Assembly: GCF_022348185.1 (NCBI RefSeq)
Contig: NZ_JAKRFD010000004.1
Location: 124,001 to 188,000 of the forward strand
Reading direction: 5' to 3'
DNA: 64,000 nucleotides
DNA from: Epibacterium sp. Ofav1-8
Lineage (GTDB): Bacteria; Pseudomonadota; Alphaproteobacteria; Rhodobacterales; Rhodobacteraceae
Positions 42,028 to 51,148 of this stretch are shown here, piece after piece (position 1 is the stretch's first letter; every line of letters starts with the position of its first letter). The notes under the pieces were generated by a model. The model searched no databases. It was not told where the DNA came from and saw nothing but the letters and a program-made list of their open reading frames with translations. The position numbers and the translations under genes were made by a program.

Positions 42028-42623
42028 TAGTCCTTGGATTGCACCATGCCAGCACAGGCCGCCGCCGGTCGGGGCGCATGGGACGCGGGGCGATTGCCCC
42101 TGATCCCGCGCCGGGTCCGGGTGGACGTGCATGTTGTGGGTGGTGTCTTGTCAGGGCGATTTTCGACTGCGTGGCGGACCAGGGAGTGCACAAAAGGGAT
42201 TTCCGGCATAAGTGCGGAAAACCTGTCTCTGTGCTCAATAGTCTCGCGCGCGTCATCGCGGTTCTTCTCCGACAGGTGGGAGTATCCCGATCCCTGCCCG
42301 TTATTTCCTCTTTGATCTGACCGAGGTACGGCCGCGTCAAAGCAGGCACTCTTCTGCCTCGCAATCTGCGAGACGATCTGGTCTGTCACCCCTGCCCCGG
42401 CTTTGGCCGGTCGGACATGAGGACAGAAAATCTCATGTGGGAACACCGTCAGATGCAGTGTTCGTATAGTCAGCATAAGGCCTGTGGATAGGTAATGACA
42501 ATGGTCATTCTGCGCCGGGGCCGTCGCGAACGATATTTTCCAGTCATGCCCGCAAATATCCAAGGCAAGATTAACAGGCGCGCCCAATCCGACATTTTGG
42601 CGCGAAAAGCCCGCAAACAGGCA
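42028..42623. other. Long intergenic region and rne leader
   Basis: 596 bases between the HAD gene stop and the rne start, both minus strand. No supported gene. In the rne direction it probably holds a long 5' leader; RNase E genes often autoregulate through theirs. Inverted sequences exist, but no clear terminator was placed. Confidence 0.5.
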
Positions 42624-43313
42624 TCACTCTGCCGGGCTGACCGTACGGCGCGTCTGCTGAAAATGCGCCTGTGCGGTGGCCACCGCCTCCTTCAGCGTCG
42701 GCGCAAAGCGCTGCCCCACCGCGGGAAAGGCCCGCGATACGGGCCGCAGGTCCGGGATCTGCACGGCGAAACACCCGGCCCGCGCCGCCGCGGTGATGCC
42801 AAGGTCGCTATCCTCAAAGGCCGCACAATCCCCCGGTGCCGCCCCCAGCCGCTCGGCCCCTTGCACATAAGGGGCCGGATCGGGCTTGTTGGCCGGAACC
42901 TCATCGCCGCCGATCACCGCACGAAAACAGGGCAACAGCCCCGCACGGTCCAGGTGATGACGCGCCTTGTCGCCCAAGGTCGAGGTCACAACCGCCATGG
43001 CGTGGCCGTCCGCATGCAGGGCCGCAAGGGTATCGGCGACTGTCGGCTTGATGGGTATCCCGGTCGCAAGGCGTTTCTGGCTGTGATGCTGCCAGGCCTG
43101 ATCGAGCGCCTCGAAATCGCGTTCGGGACCGATGAACTCACGCACCATCTGCTCGCCCTGCGCCTTGGCCGTGCCGATCAGCCCCATGAAAAATCTCTGC
43201 ATCTCATGCGGATCGAGGTCGAATTCCGGCCCGCAATCGAGGAACGCATCCAGGGTGAGCTGCTCCGTATCCAGGAGCAGCCCATCCATATCAAAGAGAT
43301 ACGCCGCCGGCAT
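42624..43313 (-). CDS. HAD-superfamily hydrolase (beta-phosphoglucomutase-like)
   Basis: A 229-residue HAD subfamily IA phosphatase. Motif I is YLFDMDGLLLDTE, with the nucleophile Asp; VVTSTLG supplies the motif II Ser/Thr; NKPDPAPYV and FEDSDLGITAA are motifs III-IV. Substrate unknown; relatives are phosphoglycolate phosphatase and beta-phosphoglucomutase. The start MPAAYLFDMD overlaps the upstream regulator stop by one base (TGATG), coupling it to the response-regulator gene. Confidence 0.87.
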   Translation of the reverse strand: MPAAYLFDMDGLLLDTEQLTLDAFLDCGPEFDLDPHEMQRFFMGLIGTAKAQGEQMVREFIGPERDFEALDQAWQHHSQKRLATGIPIKPTVADTLAALHADGHAMAVVTSTLGDKARHHLDRAGLLPCFRAVIGGDEVPANKPDPAPYVQGAERLGAAPGDCAAFEDSDLGITAAARAGCFAVQIPDLRPVSRAFPAVGQRFAPTLKEAVATAQAHFQQTRRTVSPAE

Positions 43314-44650
43314 CAGCCCAGATAGTCGGAGCGTTGCAGGCCGTATTTCGCCATCTTTTCGTTCAACGTCCGGCGCGGCAGGCACAGCTCGTCCATCACC
43401 GACGCAATAGAGCCCTTGTGACGGCGCATGGTGTTGTCGATCAGCATCCGTTCGAACGCTTCGACATATTCCTTGAGCGGCTTGCCCTCGGTCGTCATCA
43501 CCGGTTGCATGTCTTCGTGGTCGCTCATCAACAGCGAGGCAATGGTGCCGGAGCCGCGCCGCGATTGCAGCACCGCCCGTTCCGCCACATTGATCAGCTG
43601 GCGCACATTGCCCGGCCAGGGCGCCTGCAACAGCTGCGCGGCCTCCTGCGCGGTCACCTGTGGCGCGTCGCAGCCGTATTCCTCGGAGAATTGCTCGGAC
43701 AGGCGGGTGAACAGCGTCAGGATATCCTCGCCACGCTGGCGCAGTGGCGGCACGGTGATCCGCAGTGCGGCCAGACGATAAAAGAGATCGGCACGCAGCA
43801 CATCCTCGGAGGTCTTGCCCGCCTCCTGCAGGTTGGAGATCGCGATGATGCGCGTCTCGCCCGGAATCCCCTGCTCGTTGATGAAGTTCAACAGCTTGGC
43901 TTGCAGCGCTTCGCTTAGCGCCTCGACATCCTCCAGCACCAGCGTGCCACCGCGGGCCTCTTCCACGGCCGGGAGCATGCTGTCTTCGGGCTGCATCGGG
44001 CCGAACAGACGTTTGGCGAGCGCGTCTTCTTCCAGCGCGGCACAGGACACCAGCACGAATTTCTTGCCCGCGCGGCTGCCCACCGCATGCAGCGCATGGG
44101 CCACCAAGGTCTTGCCGGTGCCGGTCTCGCCGTCGATCAGCACATGGCCGTCGGCCTGGCCCAGATCGAGGATATCCTCGCGCAGACGGTCCATCACCGG
44201 GCTGGTGCCGATGAGTTTCTTCATGATCTGGCCGCCGTCGGAGAGTTCGCGGCGCAATGCGCGGGTGTCGAGCGTCAGACGGCGCGCGCCGGTTGCGCGC
44301 TTGGCCAGCTCCGACATGCGATCCGGGTTGAAGGGTTTTTCGAGAAAATCGAAGGCGCCGACGCGCATCGCCTCGACCGCCATCGGCACATCGCCGTGGC
44401 CGGTAATCATGATCACCGGCAGGGAGCTGTCCGATCCCATCAGTTTCTTCAGGAACTGCATCCCGTCCATGCCGGGCATCTTGATGTCGGAGATCACGAT
44501 ACCGGGATAATCCGGCCCCAGCTGCTTCAGCGCGTCCTCGGCGCTGGCAAAGGTTTCAGTGTCATAGCCAGACAGTGCCAGCCACTGGCTGATCGACTGA
44601 CGCATGTCCTGCTCGTCATCCACAATCGCAATTTTCATGGCCTGTGCCAT
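43313..44650 (-). CDS. dctD: DctD-like response regulator lacking the GAFTGA loop
   Basis: A 445-residue regulator: receiver domain (1-120; phospho-accepting Asp55), AAA+ domain (about 145-370), Fis-type helix-turn-helix (about 400-445, ending SVMDELCLPRRTLNEKMAKY). Walker A GETGTGKT (174-181) is intact. But the L1 loop that normally carries GAFTGA is replaced by a shortened stretch, LFGPMQPEDSMLPAVEE (215-231), and Walker B reads TLVLEDVEAL rather than the usual DE pattern. GAFTGA contacts sigma-54, so classical activation is doubtful. It follows dctB by 24 bases and has a GGAGGG site; the start MAQAMK is chosen. Confidence 0.85.
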   Translation of the reverse strand: MAQAMKIAIVDDEQDMRQSISQWLALSGYDTETFASAEDALKQLGPDYPGIVISDIKMPGMDGMQFLKKLMGSDSSLPVIMITGHGDVPMAVEAMRVGAFDFLEKPFNPDRMSELAKRATGARRLTLDTRALRRELSDGGQIMKKLIGTSPVMDRLREDILDLGQADGHVLIDGETGTGKTLVAHALHAVGSRAGKKFVLVSCAALEEDALAKRLFGPMQPEDSMLPAVEEARGGTLVLEDVEALSEALQAKLLNFINEQGIPGETRIIAISNLQEAGKTSEDVLRADLFYRLAALRITVPPLRQRGEDILTLFTRLSEQFSEEYGCDAPQVTAQEAAQLLQAPWPGNVRQLINVAERAVLQSRRGSGTIASLLMSDHEDMQPVMTTEGKPLKEYVEAFERMLIDNTMRRHKGSIASVMDELCLPRRTLNEKMAKYGLQRSDYLG

Positions 44651-44674
44651 AAGTTGCCCTCCAGGTCGTGCCGC

Positions 44675-46477
44675 CTACTCGGCGGCCTCGATGCCGTCCA
44701 CAAGGATCGGCAGTTGCATTTCAAACACCGCGCCGCCCGCCTCGGAATTGCGGGCCGTGAGGCGACCGCCAAGGTCGTTCACGATCCCCGAGGAGATAGC
44801 AAGCCCAAGACCAACGCCGTCGCCGGGTTGCTTGGTTGTATAGAACGGTTCGAACAGGCTGTCGAAGTCCTGAATGCCGTCGCCGTTATCCCGCACGGTC
44901 AGTGTCGCGGTTTCCCCTGCGGCAAGGATAATCTCCACCTCGGGTTCATCGACGGATTTGGTGGCATCCAGCGCATTGCGCAAGAGGTTCACCATCACCT
45001 GTTCCAGCCGCATCCGGTCCGCCATGACATAGACCGGCTGTTCCGGAAGTATACGGGTAATTTTCACATGGCGCTGACGCAGTTGCGGCTCCATCATCGA
45101 CAGCGAGGACGCCAACGCATCGCCCATGTTTACAGGGCTGAACGCATCCCCGCCCTTGCGCGCATAGGATTTAAGCTGCCGGGTGATCGCGCCCATCCGC
45201 TCGATCAGGTCGTCGATGCGGCCAAAGGAGGACAGCGCCTCGTCCGGGCGGTTGCGCTGCAACAGCAGCCGCGCCCCGGCGAGGTAGGTTTTCATAGCCG
45301 CCAGCGGCTGGTTGAGTTCATGGCTGACAGCAGCGGACATCTCGCCCAGGGCGGCCAGTTTGGAGCTTTGCGCAAGGCTCTGTTCAGCCACCGCAAGTGT
45401 CTCCTGCACCCGTTCGCGTTCGGCGATTTCCCGCTGGAGCCGGGTGTTCAACACGCGAAGCTCCGCCGACTCGCGCTGGAACAATGCCATCCTGAGCGCG
45501 GTCTTGCGGCTCAGCGCGTAGAAGGCCAGCGCCAGCAGGATCGCGAAGCCCATGATTTCGAGGGCAATGACGGCATTCACCTGCTCCCGGATCGAATCAT
45601 AGGTGGTGTAGGACATCATGCGCCAGCCCTGAAACGGCACCCGCGTCTCCAGCCGCATCACCGCCTCGCCCTGCAGGTAGACATCCGTCGGCAGCGCGGT
45701 CCAATCCGCAGTGGCCCGGATCGCCCGCTGGATCGCGCCTTCGGGGGTTTGTTCCTTTAGCGCCTCAGCCTCGGACAGGCCCCGCCAGCGCGCCTCGGTG
45801 GCGAGTACCACGGTGCCGGTGCTGTCGGCGACCATCACCGCATCGGAAATCCCCGCCCAGGCGCGCTCGAACTTCTGCAGGTCGACCTCGACCATGATGA
45901 CACCCAGCGTGCCACTGCTGTCGACAAGACGGCGCGAGTAGGTGAACAGATAGCCCCGCACCTCGCGCGGGATCACCGAAAACACCGTGGAGTTCGAACG
46001 GATCGCTTCGACGAAATAGGGCGCGTTGCGATAGACCTCGCCGAGACGAATGCGATCCGTGGCTGCCACCGTGCGCCCGTCCCGATCCATCAGCGTGATC
46101 GACGCCGCGCCGATCTCCTCGACAAAGGAGATCAAGCGTTGCGTGGACAGCGAGAAATCCTGGCTTTGCAGGGCGGAGATCAGGGCCTGATCGCGCGACA
46201 ACAGCTGCGGCACGATCGCATGGCGGCGCAATTCGCTGACGAGGTTGCCGGAATAGAGTGCAAGCCGCAATTCGGCACGGTTGCGGGTGGCCTCGGTAAA
46301 GCTGTGGGTCAGGGTGGTATTGGTGAACCAGACCGTGCCCCCGGCAATCGCCATGAACACAACCAGCGCCACGCGCACGCGCCACGAAATGGTGCGTGAG
46401 CGCGACACATGACGCTTGGCAGGGCGCTCGGAGGGCGCCCGCGTCTTCTGTTCAGTGGGCTCTTCGGGGGCAGTCAT
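44675..46477 (-). CDS. dctB: Sensor histidine kinase DctB-like
   Basis: A 600-residue membrane kinase. N-terminal cytosolic tail, TM helix about 32-52, a periplasmic dCACHE-like sensor region (about 55-305), a second TM helix about 308-328, a coiled coil, then HisKA with H in SHELNQPLAAMKTYLAGA (about residue 395) and the HATPase_c domain (N-box NLLRNALDATKS, G1 DNGDGI, G2 GVGLGLAISSGI). DctB kinases sense C4-dicarboxylates; no transporter is adjacent, so the ligand is inferred from the family. It pairs with the regulator downstream and lies 36 bases from purQ. Confidence 0.87.
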   Translation of the reverse strand: MTAPEEPTEQKTRAPSERPAKRHVSRSRTISWRVRVALVVFMAIAGGTVWFTNTTLTHSFTEATRNRAELRLALYSGNLVSELRRHAIVPQLLSRDQALISALQSQDFSLSTQRLISFVEEIGAASITLMDRDGRTVAATDRIRLGEVYRNAPYFVEAIRSNSTVFSVIPREVRGYLFTYSRRLVDSSGTLGVIMVEVDLQKFERAWAGISDAVMVADSTGTVVLATEARWRGLSEAEALKEQTPEGAIQRAIRATADWTALPTDVYLQGEAVMRLETRVPFQGWRMMSYTTYDSIREQVNAVIALEIMGFAILLALAFYALSRKTALRMALFQRESAELRVLNTRLQREIAERERVQETLAVAEQSLAQSSKLAALGEMSAAVSHELNQPLAAMKTYLAGARLLLQRNRPDEALSSFGRIDDLIERMGAITRQLKSYARKGGDAFSPVNMGDALASSLSMMEPQLRQRHVKITRILPEQPVYVMADRMRLEQVMVNLLRNALDATKSVDEPEVEIILAAGETATLTVRDNGDGIQDFDSLFEPFYTTKQPGDGVGLGLAISSGIVNDLGGRLTARNSEAGGAVFEMQLPILVDGIEAAE

Positions 46478-46513
46478 GACGTAACAGTAGGTTTACCGCC
46501 CCGAAGGCTCAAG

Positions 46514-47182
46514 TCAGGCGTCCGTCAGAAGACCGGACAATGCGCGGAACATCGCCGCACCATCGGTGCCGCCATGGCCTTCATCCGCCGCCCGTTCCGG
46601 GTGGGGCATCATGCCAAGCACACGGCGGTTTTCCGACAGGATACCCGCAATATCGGCGACAGAGCCGTTGGGATTGTCCACATAGGTAAAGGCGATGCGG
46701 TCCTGATCCTTGAGCGCCTGCACGGTGGCCTCATCGGCGTAGTAGTTGCCGTCGTGATGCGCGATCGGCACGCCGATCACATCACCGGCATTGTAGCCTT
46801 GGGTGAAGGCACTGTCAGAGGTCGCGACGGTCAGGTCCACGGTCTTGCAAATGTACTTCAGTCCCGCATTGCGCAACAGCGCGCCCGGCAGCACGCCCGT
46901 CTCGGTCAGGATCTGGAAGCCGTTGCAGACACCCAGCGCATAACCGCCGCGTTCGGCGTGATCGACCACCGCCTTGCAGATCGGAGACTGTGCCGCGATC
47001 GCACCGCAGCGCAGGTAGTCCCCATAGGAAAAGCCACCGGGAACGCCAACGATGTCCACCCCTTGGGGCAGCTGGCTGTCCTTGTGCCACACCATGGAGA
47101 CGTCGAAACCGGCCTGTTCAAAGGCCACGGCAAGGTCACGGTCGCAGTTGGAACCGGGGAAAACGACGACGGCAGCTTTCAT
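46514..47182 (-). CDS. purQ: Phosphoribosylformylglycinamidine synthase, glutaminase subunit
   Basis: Supplies ammonia from glutamine to PurL in the fourth step of purine synthesis. 222 residues of the class I amidotransferase fold; nucleophile Cys86 is in GYALGVCNGFQILTETG, with His/Glu of the triad downstream in the GMMPHPERA block. The start MKAAVVVFPGSNCDRD is the family start and overlaps the purS stop by one base. PurL itself is not visible here. Confidence 0.96.
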   Translation of the reverse strand: MKAAVVVFPGSNCDRDLAVAFEQAGFDVSMVWHKDSQLPQGVDIVGVPGGFSYGDYLRCGAIAAQSPICKAVVDHAERGGYALGVCNGFQILTETGVLPGALLRNAGLKYICKTVDLTVATSDSAFTQGYNAGDVIGVPIAHHDGNYYADEATVQALKDQDRIAFTYVDNPNGSVADIAGILSENRRVLGMMPHPERAADEGHGGTDGAAMFRALSGLLTDA

Positions 47183-47412
47183 CACTGGATCTCGACGCTG
47201 TAGGATTCGATCACGGTGTTGGCGAGCAGCTTTTCGCACATCTCGGTCACATCGGCCTCGGTGGCACCCTCGGCCAATTCCAGATCGATGACCTTGCCCT
47301 GACGCACGCCTTCGACCTTGTCAAAGCCAAGCGCGCCAAGCGCGTGACGAACGGCCTCTCCTTGCGGATCGAGAACCCCGTTCTTCAGCATCACATGCAC
47401 CCGTGCTTTCAT
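47182..47412 (-). CDS. purS: Phosphoribosylformylglycinamidine synthase subunit PurS
   Basis: A 76-residue small subunit needed to couple PurQ to the small-type PurL. The sequence MKARVHVMLKNGVLDPQGEA and VRQGKVIDLEL are family hallmarks. It lies directly before purQ, overlapping by one base (TGATG), and is separated from purC by a terminator. Confidence 0.95.
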   Translation of the reverse strand: MKARVHVMLKNGVLDPQGEAVRHALGALGFDKVEGVRQGKVIDLELAEGATEADVTEMCEKLLANTVIESYSVEIQ

Positions 47413-47473
47413 CGCGTCTTTCCTCAAGTTCCTGCGGGCGGGAGCATCAGCGCCCTGCCCTGTTGCGCTATTG

Positions 47474-47509
47474 AAAAACCCGCAAGACCGGCGGAGCAGA
47501 CCTTGCGGG
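47474..47509 (-). terminator. Intrinsic terminator after purC
   Basis: An 8-bp stem CCCGCAAG/CTTGCGGG (47479-47486 with 47502-47509). On the minus strand the stem is followed by TTTTT just after purC. Confidence 0.8.
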
Positions 47510-47518
47510 CGAAATTTC

Positions 47519-48280
47519 TCAGTTCACCAGCTGGGGCTTGCCCGGCGCTGGCGGATTGTTCGGCATGACACCCAGACGGCGGGCGACCTCAGTATAGGCA
47601 TCCGTGAGGCTGCCAAGGTCGCGGCGGAACACGTCCTTGTCGAGCTTCTGGCCGGTTTTGATGTCCCACAGGCGGCAGCTGTCGGGGCTGATCTCATCGG
47701 CGATCACCAGGCGCTGGAAATCGCCGTCATAGATGCGGCCGATCTCGATCTTGAAGTCGACGAGGCGAATGCCGACGGCCAGCATCACACCGGACATGAA
47801 ATCATTGACACGCAGCGCCAGGCTCAGGATGTCGTCCATGTCCTGCTGGCTGGCCCAGCCAAAGGCCGCGATATGCTCTTCCGTGACCAGCGGATCCCCA
47901 AGCGCATCGTCCTTGTAGCAATATTCCACGATCGGACGCGGCAGCTGCGCACCTTCCTCAAGACCAAGCCGTTTGCACAGCGATCCGGCCGCATAGTTGC
48001 GCACGATCACCTCCAGCGGGATGATCTCGCAGGAGCGCACCAGCTGTTCGCGCATGTTGAGGCGTTTCAGGAAATGCGTCGGCACGCCGATCTGGCCCAG
48101 ACCCAGCATGAAGAACTCGCTCAGGATGTTGTTCAGGACACCCTTGCCCTCGATCACGTCGTGCTTTTCGGCGTTGAAGGCCGTGGCGTCATCCTTGAAG
48201 TACTGGACGATGGTGCCCGGTTCGGGACCTTCATAGAGGGTTTTTGCCTTGCCTTCGTAAATCTTCTTGCGCCGCGCCAT
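47519..48280 (-). CDS. purC: SAICAR synthetase
   Basis: Ligates aspartate to CAIR in purine synthesis, using ATP. 253 residues: start [20 protein letters not shown] with the classic [11 protein letters not shown]-binding segment; [17 protein letters not shown], and the signature blocks LVDFKIEIG and [12 protein letters not shown], all present. The start is clear from the family; upstream sequence is not coding-like. Its neighbour downstream is purS-purQ, and it is divergent from the ATPase zeta subunit. Confidence 0.97.
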   Translation of the reverse strand: MARRKKIYEGKAKTLYEGPEPGTIVQYFKDDATAFNAEKHDVIEGKGVLNNILSEFFMLGLGQIGVPTHFLKRLNMREQLVRSCEIIPLEVIVRNYAAGSLCKRLGLEEGAQLPRPIVEYCYKDDALGDPLVTEEHIAAFGWASQQDMDDILSLALRVNDFMSGVMLAVGIRLVDFKIEIGRIYDGDFQRLVIADEISPDSCRLWDIKTGQKLDKDVFRRDLGSLTDAYTEVARRLGVMPNNPPAPGKPQLVN

Positions 48281-48736
48281 GGAGAGCCTTTCGGTATGGA
48301 CCACCGGGAATCTGCCCCGATCCGTAGCGCTCTCATAGTGCAAGGGGGACGGTCCCGCAAGCGTGGCGCCGATCCCACCCGCCTGCCCGTAGGGCAAAGG
48401 GCGGCTGCGGATCTGACGTTGCGTTAAATATACGCAATTCCGCACCTCTGCGCCATTTCGCGCCCTGTTGCGCCCTTCGCGTTGACGCTTTGTTCAAGAA
48501 CGGGCGTTAGTTTGGGTGTTAATCGAATACGGACGTCCACGGATGTCCGGCCTCCCGTGGTGGGACCCGGGGACCGCGGTTTCAGTGCACAGAATGGCAC
48601 GCCGCACCCTGACACAGATTGTGAAATCGGAATGCGGTGCGATGTGCTACCATGGACCTCCGGGGCAAGTCCGGCAGCGGCACGGCCCCGACCCGCAGGA
48701 TCGACCGCATCACCACTTTGGGAGGGAGGAGCCGAC
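48281..48736. other. Divergent promoter region between purC and ATPase zeta
   Basis: 456 bases with no supported gene. It must hold two promoters. A hairpin CGGACGTC-CACG-GATGTCCG at about 48532 and a purine-rich GGAGGGAGGA ribosome site at the right end are the only clear features. A small RNA is possible but not shown. Confidence 0.4.
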
Positions 48737-49054
48737 GTGACGACCTTTGATGACCGCGAGAAGGCATTCGAAAACAAATTCGCGCATGACGCCGAACTGA
48801 GGTTCAAGGCAGAAGCGCGCCGCAACAAGCTGCTGGGCTTTTGGGCCGCAGATCTGTTGGGGCACCGAGACGAGGCGGCAGAAGCCTATGCGCAGACCGT
48901 CATCCTGGCGGACCTGGAATTGCCCGGCGACAGCGATGTGCTGGACAAATTGGCCCGCGATCTGGATGGCCGGGTCACACGTGACGTGATCCGCGACAAG
49001 ATGGCGGACTGCATGCGTCAGGCGGTGGAAGAAATCTCCGCTCAGACCTCCTGA
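48737..49054 (+). CDS. F1-ATPase inhibitor subunit zeta (DUF1476)
   Basis: A 105-residue protein of the DUF1476 family, known in Paracoccus denitrificans as the zeta inhibitor of the F1FO-ATPase, which blocks rotation in the hydrolysis direction. The opening MTTFDDREKAFENKFAHDAE followed by ARRNKLLGFWAADLLG is almost the family consensus. The start is a GTG preceded by GGAGGGAGGA; no ATG is usable in frame. Divergent from purC, and followed by an MprF-like gene. Confidence 0.93.
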   Translation: MTTFDDREKAFENKFAHDAELRFKAEARRNKLLGFWAADLLGHRDEAAEAYAQTVILADLELPGDSDVLDKLARDLDGRVTRDVIRDKMADCMRQAVEEISAQTS

Positions 49055-49174
49055 TCCCGACGGCTGCCGACCGGAAATACCCGGCACATCCGTCTGATAG
49101 TGACCTCGTGTCGACCGCGCTCCGCTTGTTTTTGGCGCACGGTCTGCACGCTTCAAGCATGGCGGATGCCCAAG

Positions 49175-51082
49175 ATGACACCACGCTCCACGCGCAAACA
49201 GATCTTTGCAAACGCTTTGCGCGTGATCGCCACGCTTGTCATCATGGCCACCTGCCTGCTGACGCTGGCCGACCATACCGATCTGCCGGCGCTGCCGGAT
49301 CTGCTGTCGATGGCGCGGCAGGTGCCTGTCGCCAACTGGATCGGCGCCATGGTCGCCACCGGGCTGAGCTTCTGGGCGCTGGGTCGGTATGATGCCGTGG
49401 CCCATCGGCATCTGGGCAGCGGGACGCCCGACCCGCTGGCGCGCCGCGCAGGCATGGCGGCCATCGCCTTTTCGCAGGCGGTGGGGTTTGGTCTGCTGTC
49501 GGGGTCCTTTGCCCGCTGGCGCCTGCTGCCGCGCCTGTCGCCCCTGCAGTCTGCACAGATCACCGGGTTTGTCGGCATCACCTTCATGACCGCCCTGGCG
49601 GTGATCTGCGGGCTGACCCTGCTGTTGATCGGCGCCACACTGGCGTTGCGGGCGGTGGGGCTTGGCATTCTGGTGCTGGCCATCCTTTGCTGCGTGCTGT
49701 GCTTCCTGCACCCGGAATGGCGCCTGCGCGGTCTGAAGCTGCGGCTGCCGTCGCTACAGGCCATCCTGGCGCTTGGCCTCTGGACCCTGATGGATGTGAC
49801 CTGCGCCGGCATCGCCTTGTGGCTGCTGCTGCCAGAGGGCAGCGGAATTGCACTCGGCGCCCTGCTGCCCGCCTATTTCGTGGCCTTGGGTCTGGCGATC
49901 ATCTCCTCGTCGCCCGGCGGTGCCGGCCCGCTGGAACTGGCCATGTTGTCCCTGCTGCCCGCGTCCGATCCGGCTGCGCTGATGGCCGGGCTGCTTGCCT
50001 TCCGCGCTGTCTACTACGGTCTGCCGCTGCTTGTGACCGGTGTCGTGTTGCTCTGGCCCGGGCTGATCGGGCGCGCCCTGCCGGCGCCAGCCGTCACGGA
50101 CACGGATCTGCTGGGGTCGGATGTTCGCCCCGCCGCCAGCCAACCCTTTGTCCGCCCGCAGGCCGAAACCGCCGTGATCCTGCAAAACGGCGGCCATGTC
50201 ATGGCCTTTGGCCTCAACCAGGTGGCCATGCTGGACACGCCGCAGATCTCCGCGGTGCTGTTTGACCCGCTGAGCGGGCGCCATGGTGAAATCCCCGATG
50301 CCCTGCGCCGCCACGCCCGCGCCCGCAATGCCGCGGCCTGTTTTTACAAATGCAGCGCGCGCATGGCGATCAGCGCCCGCCGCCAGGGGTGGAAAACGCT
50401 CCGGGTGGCGCAGGATGCGATCCTCTGCCCTGCGGAATTCACCCCGACCGGGGCCGGCTTTCGGCAATTGCGCCGCAAACTGCGCCACGCCAGCAAGGCC
50501 GGGGTGACCGTCACACCGGCGTGGAGCAACCTGCCGCTTGCCGATATGGCGGCGGTGGACGCCGCCTGGACCCAACACCACGGTCGCCCGCGCGGCACCA
50601 CGATGGGTCAGTTCGAACCTGGCTACGTCGCCATACAGATGGTCTTTCTCGCCTGGCTGGATGACCGGCTGATCGGTTTCGTCACCTTCCATCGCGCCGC
50701 CGATGAATGGTGTCTGGATCTGGTGCGGCATTTGCCCGGCGCTCCGGATGGCACCTGTCACGCGCTGGTGCACAGCGCCATCGAGGCCGCGCGCGAGGCC
50801 GAGGTCGCCCGCCTGTCGCTGGCCGCGGTCCCCGCACACCGATTTGCACGCCAAGAGGAGTGTGGATTGCGGCGGTTCAAGGCCAGCTTTGTGCCGCGCT
50901 GGGAGAACCGCTATGTCGTCGCCCCCAGCTGGCCGCAGATGGCCCTGTCCCTGGCGGAGATGATCCGCATGGTTCACCGTCCCGCGCGCCCCGAGATCAC
51001 ATGGCAGACGCCTCCCCAGTCCTCGCATCCGCCTCATGTTGATGTTGAAGAAAATGCAGTTGCGATGAAACGCTCTGCGTGA
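49175..51082 (+). CDS. MprF-like phosphatidylglycerol aminoacyltransferase
   Basis: A 635-residue membrane protein built as in MprF/LpiA: an N-terminal flippase-type domain of eight hydrophobic helices (about 10-300; FSQAVGFGLLSGSFARWRLL, SSSPGGAGPLELAMLSLLPA) and a C-terminal DUF2156 (GNAT-type) synthase domain (about 340-620; FRQLRRKLRHASKAGV, WLDDRLIGFVTFHRA). MprF proteins transfer an amino acid from aminoacyl-tRNA to phosphatidylglycerol, changing surface charge. An ATG at 49166 is an alternative start. Which amino acid is used cannot be read from sequence. Confidence 0.87.
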   Translation: MTPRSTRKQIFANALRVIATLVIMATCLLTLADHTDLPALPDLLSMARQVPVANWIGAMVATGLSFWALGRYDAVAHRHLGSGTPDPLARRAGMAAIAFSQAVGFGLLSGSFARWRLLPRLSPLQSAQITGFVGITFMTALAVICGLTLLLIGATLALRAVGLGILVLAILCCVLCFLHPEWRLRGLKLRLPSLQAILALGLWTLMDVTCAGIALWLLLPEGSGIALGALLPAYFVALGLAIISSSPGGAGPLELAMLSLLPASDPAALMAGLLAFRAVYYGLPLLVTGVVLLWPGLIGRALPAPAVTDTDLLGSDVRPAASQPFVRPQAETAVILQNGGHVMAFGLNQVAMLDTPQISAVLFDPLSGRHGEIPDALRRHARARNAAACFYKCSARMAISARRQGWKTLRVAQDAILCPAEFTPTGAGFRQLRRKLRHASKAGVTVTPAWSNLPLADMAAVDAAWTQHHGRPRGTTMGQFEPGYVAIQMVFLAWLDDRLIGFVTFHRAADEWCLDLVRHLPGAPDGTCHALVHSAIEAAREAEVARLSLAAVPAHRFARQEECGLRRFKASFVPRWENRYVVAPSWPQMALSLAEMIRMVHRPARPEITWQTPPQSSHPPHVDVEENAVAMKRSA

Positions 51083-51148
51083 CAGACGGACCCATCCTGT
51101 CGGTGGCACATCCCGCCGCTGACGCAGACCTGGCAAGTGGATACCAAG

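Noticed and set aside
39154-42030. A 958-residue plus-strand open frame
   Set aside because: It is the antisense of rne; the composition is driven by the G+C third-position bias and the minus-strand protein is unmistakably RNase E.
42624-46477. C4-dicarboxylate transport operon
   Set aside because: Only the two-component pair is present; no dctP/Q/M genes lie in the window, so the ligand is a family inference.
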